From Treponema sp. (GTDB lineage: Bacteria > Spirochaetota > Spirochaetia > Treponematales > Breznakiellaceae): DNA of 6,454 nucleotides. The position numbers were made by a program, and so were the translations under genes. Location of the stretch: assembly GCA_031281925.1 (NCBI GenBank), contig JAITES010000061.1, positions 1 to 6,454 of the forward strand, in the 5' to 3' direction. This document shows positions 5,873-6,454 of this stretch, one piece after another (the first letter of the stretch is position 1; each line of letters begins with the position of its first letter). The notes beneath the pieces were generated by a model. That model searched no databases and was not told where the DNA came from. It saw nothing but the letters and a program-made list of their open reading frames with translations.

Positions 5873-5888
5873 TTACATAGGTTTACTA
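5851..5888 (+). repeat. Imperfect 13-base direct repeat around the plus-strand -10 box
   Basis: CATAGACTTACTA at 5851-5863 and CATAGGTTTACTA at 5876-5888 match at 11 of 13 positions and are offset by 25 bases. One copy lies in the promoter spacer and the other just after the expected transcription start. The second copy also contains a small dyad, CATAG (5876-5880) with CTATG (5886-5890). A pair of regulator sites is plausible but unproven. Confidence 0.4.
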
Positions 5889-5900
5889 TGAAATACTGTC

Positions 5901-5907
5901 AAGGAGG
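5901..5907 (+). promoter_or_regulatory. Ribosome binding site of the binding-protein gene
   Basis: AAGGAGG, a full-strength Shine-Dalgarno sequence, lies 8 bases before the ATG at 5916 and fixes this start. It contrasts with the operon's first gene, which has no visible site. Confidence 0.85.
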
Positions 5908-5915
5908 ATTTCACT

Positions 5916-6454
5916 ATGAAGAAACGAATCTGCAGAAGTTTATGCTTCGTTCTGGTACTGGCGGCGCTGTCCGCCTCTTCGCTCTGGGCCGGCGCCAAAA
6001 AGGACACAGGAAGCCCGGCTCCCGCTGTGGAACCCGCCGCCCAGCCTTCGGGCCCGGTACTTTCGGGGAAAAAGGTCGTCGTGGCGGATGCCAACTCCAC
6101 CCATCACCTCAACCTCTACGTAGCCCAGGAAAAGGGACTCTTTGCCAAACGGGGCCTTGAGGTGGAGATTCAGCAGACCAGTTCAGGCGTGGCCGCGGTG
6201 GTCGGCGGCGAAGCGGACATCGTGTTTAACTGCCCCACCGGGGTCATCACCCCCATTGCCAAAGGACAGAATATCACCATCATCGGCCAGGTGAAGATCC
6301 CCTGTACTTCGGTACTGGTCGTGCCGGTAAACGCACCATACAAAACCCCGGCCGACCTCAAGGGCCAGCAAATCGCCGGGCTTTCCACCACCTGCTGCGC
6401 GGTGATCCTCATCCGGGACGCCCTGCGGAACCAGTACAACACCGACTTTGAACT
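5916..6454 (+). CDS. Periplasmic ABC-transporter substrate-binding protein, NMT1/SsuA-like (cut by window edge)
   Basis: The first 179 codons are present and the gene continues past the right edge. The N-terminus is a signal peptide: KKR, a hydrophobic stretch at 11-20, and a probable signal peptidase I cut after LWA (residues 23-25). There is no cysteine at the cut site, so it is probably soluble rather than a lipoprotein. A Pro/Ala-rich linker (31-50) leads to the binding domain, which starts KKVVVADA. LYVAQEKGLFAKRGLEVEI (67-85), a GEADIVFNCPTG segment (98-109) and KTPADLKGQQIAGL (143-156) are typical of the NMT1/SsuA family, which binds sulfonates, taurine, nitrate or pyrimidine precursors. 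Divergence from a cysteine operon makes a sulfur compound an attractive ligand, but this is inference. The permease and ATPase genes, if present, lie outside the window. Confidence 0.88.
   Translation, partial: MKKRICRSLCFVLVLAALSASSLWAGAKKDTGSPAPAVEPAAQPSGPVLSGKKVVVADANSTHHLNLYVAQEKGLFAKRGLEVEIQQTSSGVAAVVGGEADIVFNCPTGVITPIAKGQNITIIGQVKIPCTSVLVVPVNAPYKTPADLKGQQIAGLSTTCCAVILIRDALRNQYNTDFE

Overview
This window holds a compact sulfur-metabolism operon on the minus strand and, divergent from it, the start of a substrate-binding protein gene on the plus strand. Base composition is moderately GC-rich inside genes and AT-rich in the one large intergenic region. The plus-strand protein has a Gram-negative-type periplasmic signal peptide ending LWA-GAKKD, a style I associate with spirochaete binding proteins. 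A Gram-negative host, possibly in Spirochaetota, is my best guess, but it rests on style rather than a marker gene and is weak.

Layout, in order of transcription of the minus-strand operon (right to left): promoter at 5721-5750; PLP-dependent cysteine synthase of the CysK/CysM fold (4789-5691); Mec-like JAMM peptidase (4347-4796); ubiquitin-fold sulfur carrier CysO ending in Gly-Gly (4084-4356); MoeZ-type E1-like adenylyltransferase fused to a rhodanese domain (2887-4059); family 2A encapsulin shell protein (1888-2841); SufS-like cysteine desulfurase with a roughly 130-residue low-complexity N-terminal cargo-loading extension (312-1913); and the N-terminal part of a serine O-acetyltransferase that runs off the left edge (1-315). 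Genes overlap or lie within 45 bases of each other, so this looks like one transcription unit. On the plus strand, a NMT1/SsuA-like ABC-transporter binding protein starts at 5916 and runs off the right edge.

The operon joins two systems usually described separately. One is the protein-thiocarboxylate route to cysteine known from Mycobacterium: MoeZ activates and sulfurates CysO, CysM adds an activated serine to the thiocarboxylate, and Mec cleaves CysO-Cys to free cysteine. The other is the family 2A encapsulin that packages a cysteine desulfurase and has been linked to sulfur storage. The serine acetyltransferase would supply O-acetylserine. My inference is a cysteine/sulfur cycling module: the encapsulated desulfurase mobilises or stores sulfane sulfur from cysteine, and the carrier branch turns activated sulfur back into cysteine. 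The divergent binding protein may import a sulfur compound such as a sulfonate, though its ligand cannot be read from the sequence.

The 5692-5915 intergenic region holds both divergent promoters, an inverted 10-base motif centred on the two -35 boxes, an imperfect direct repeat around the plus-strand -10, and a small dyad at the start of the operon transcript. No RNA genes, CRISPR arrays, insertion sequences or convincing terminators were seen.
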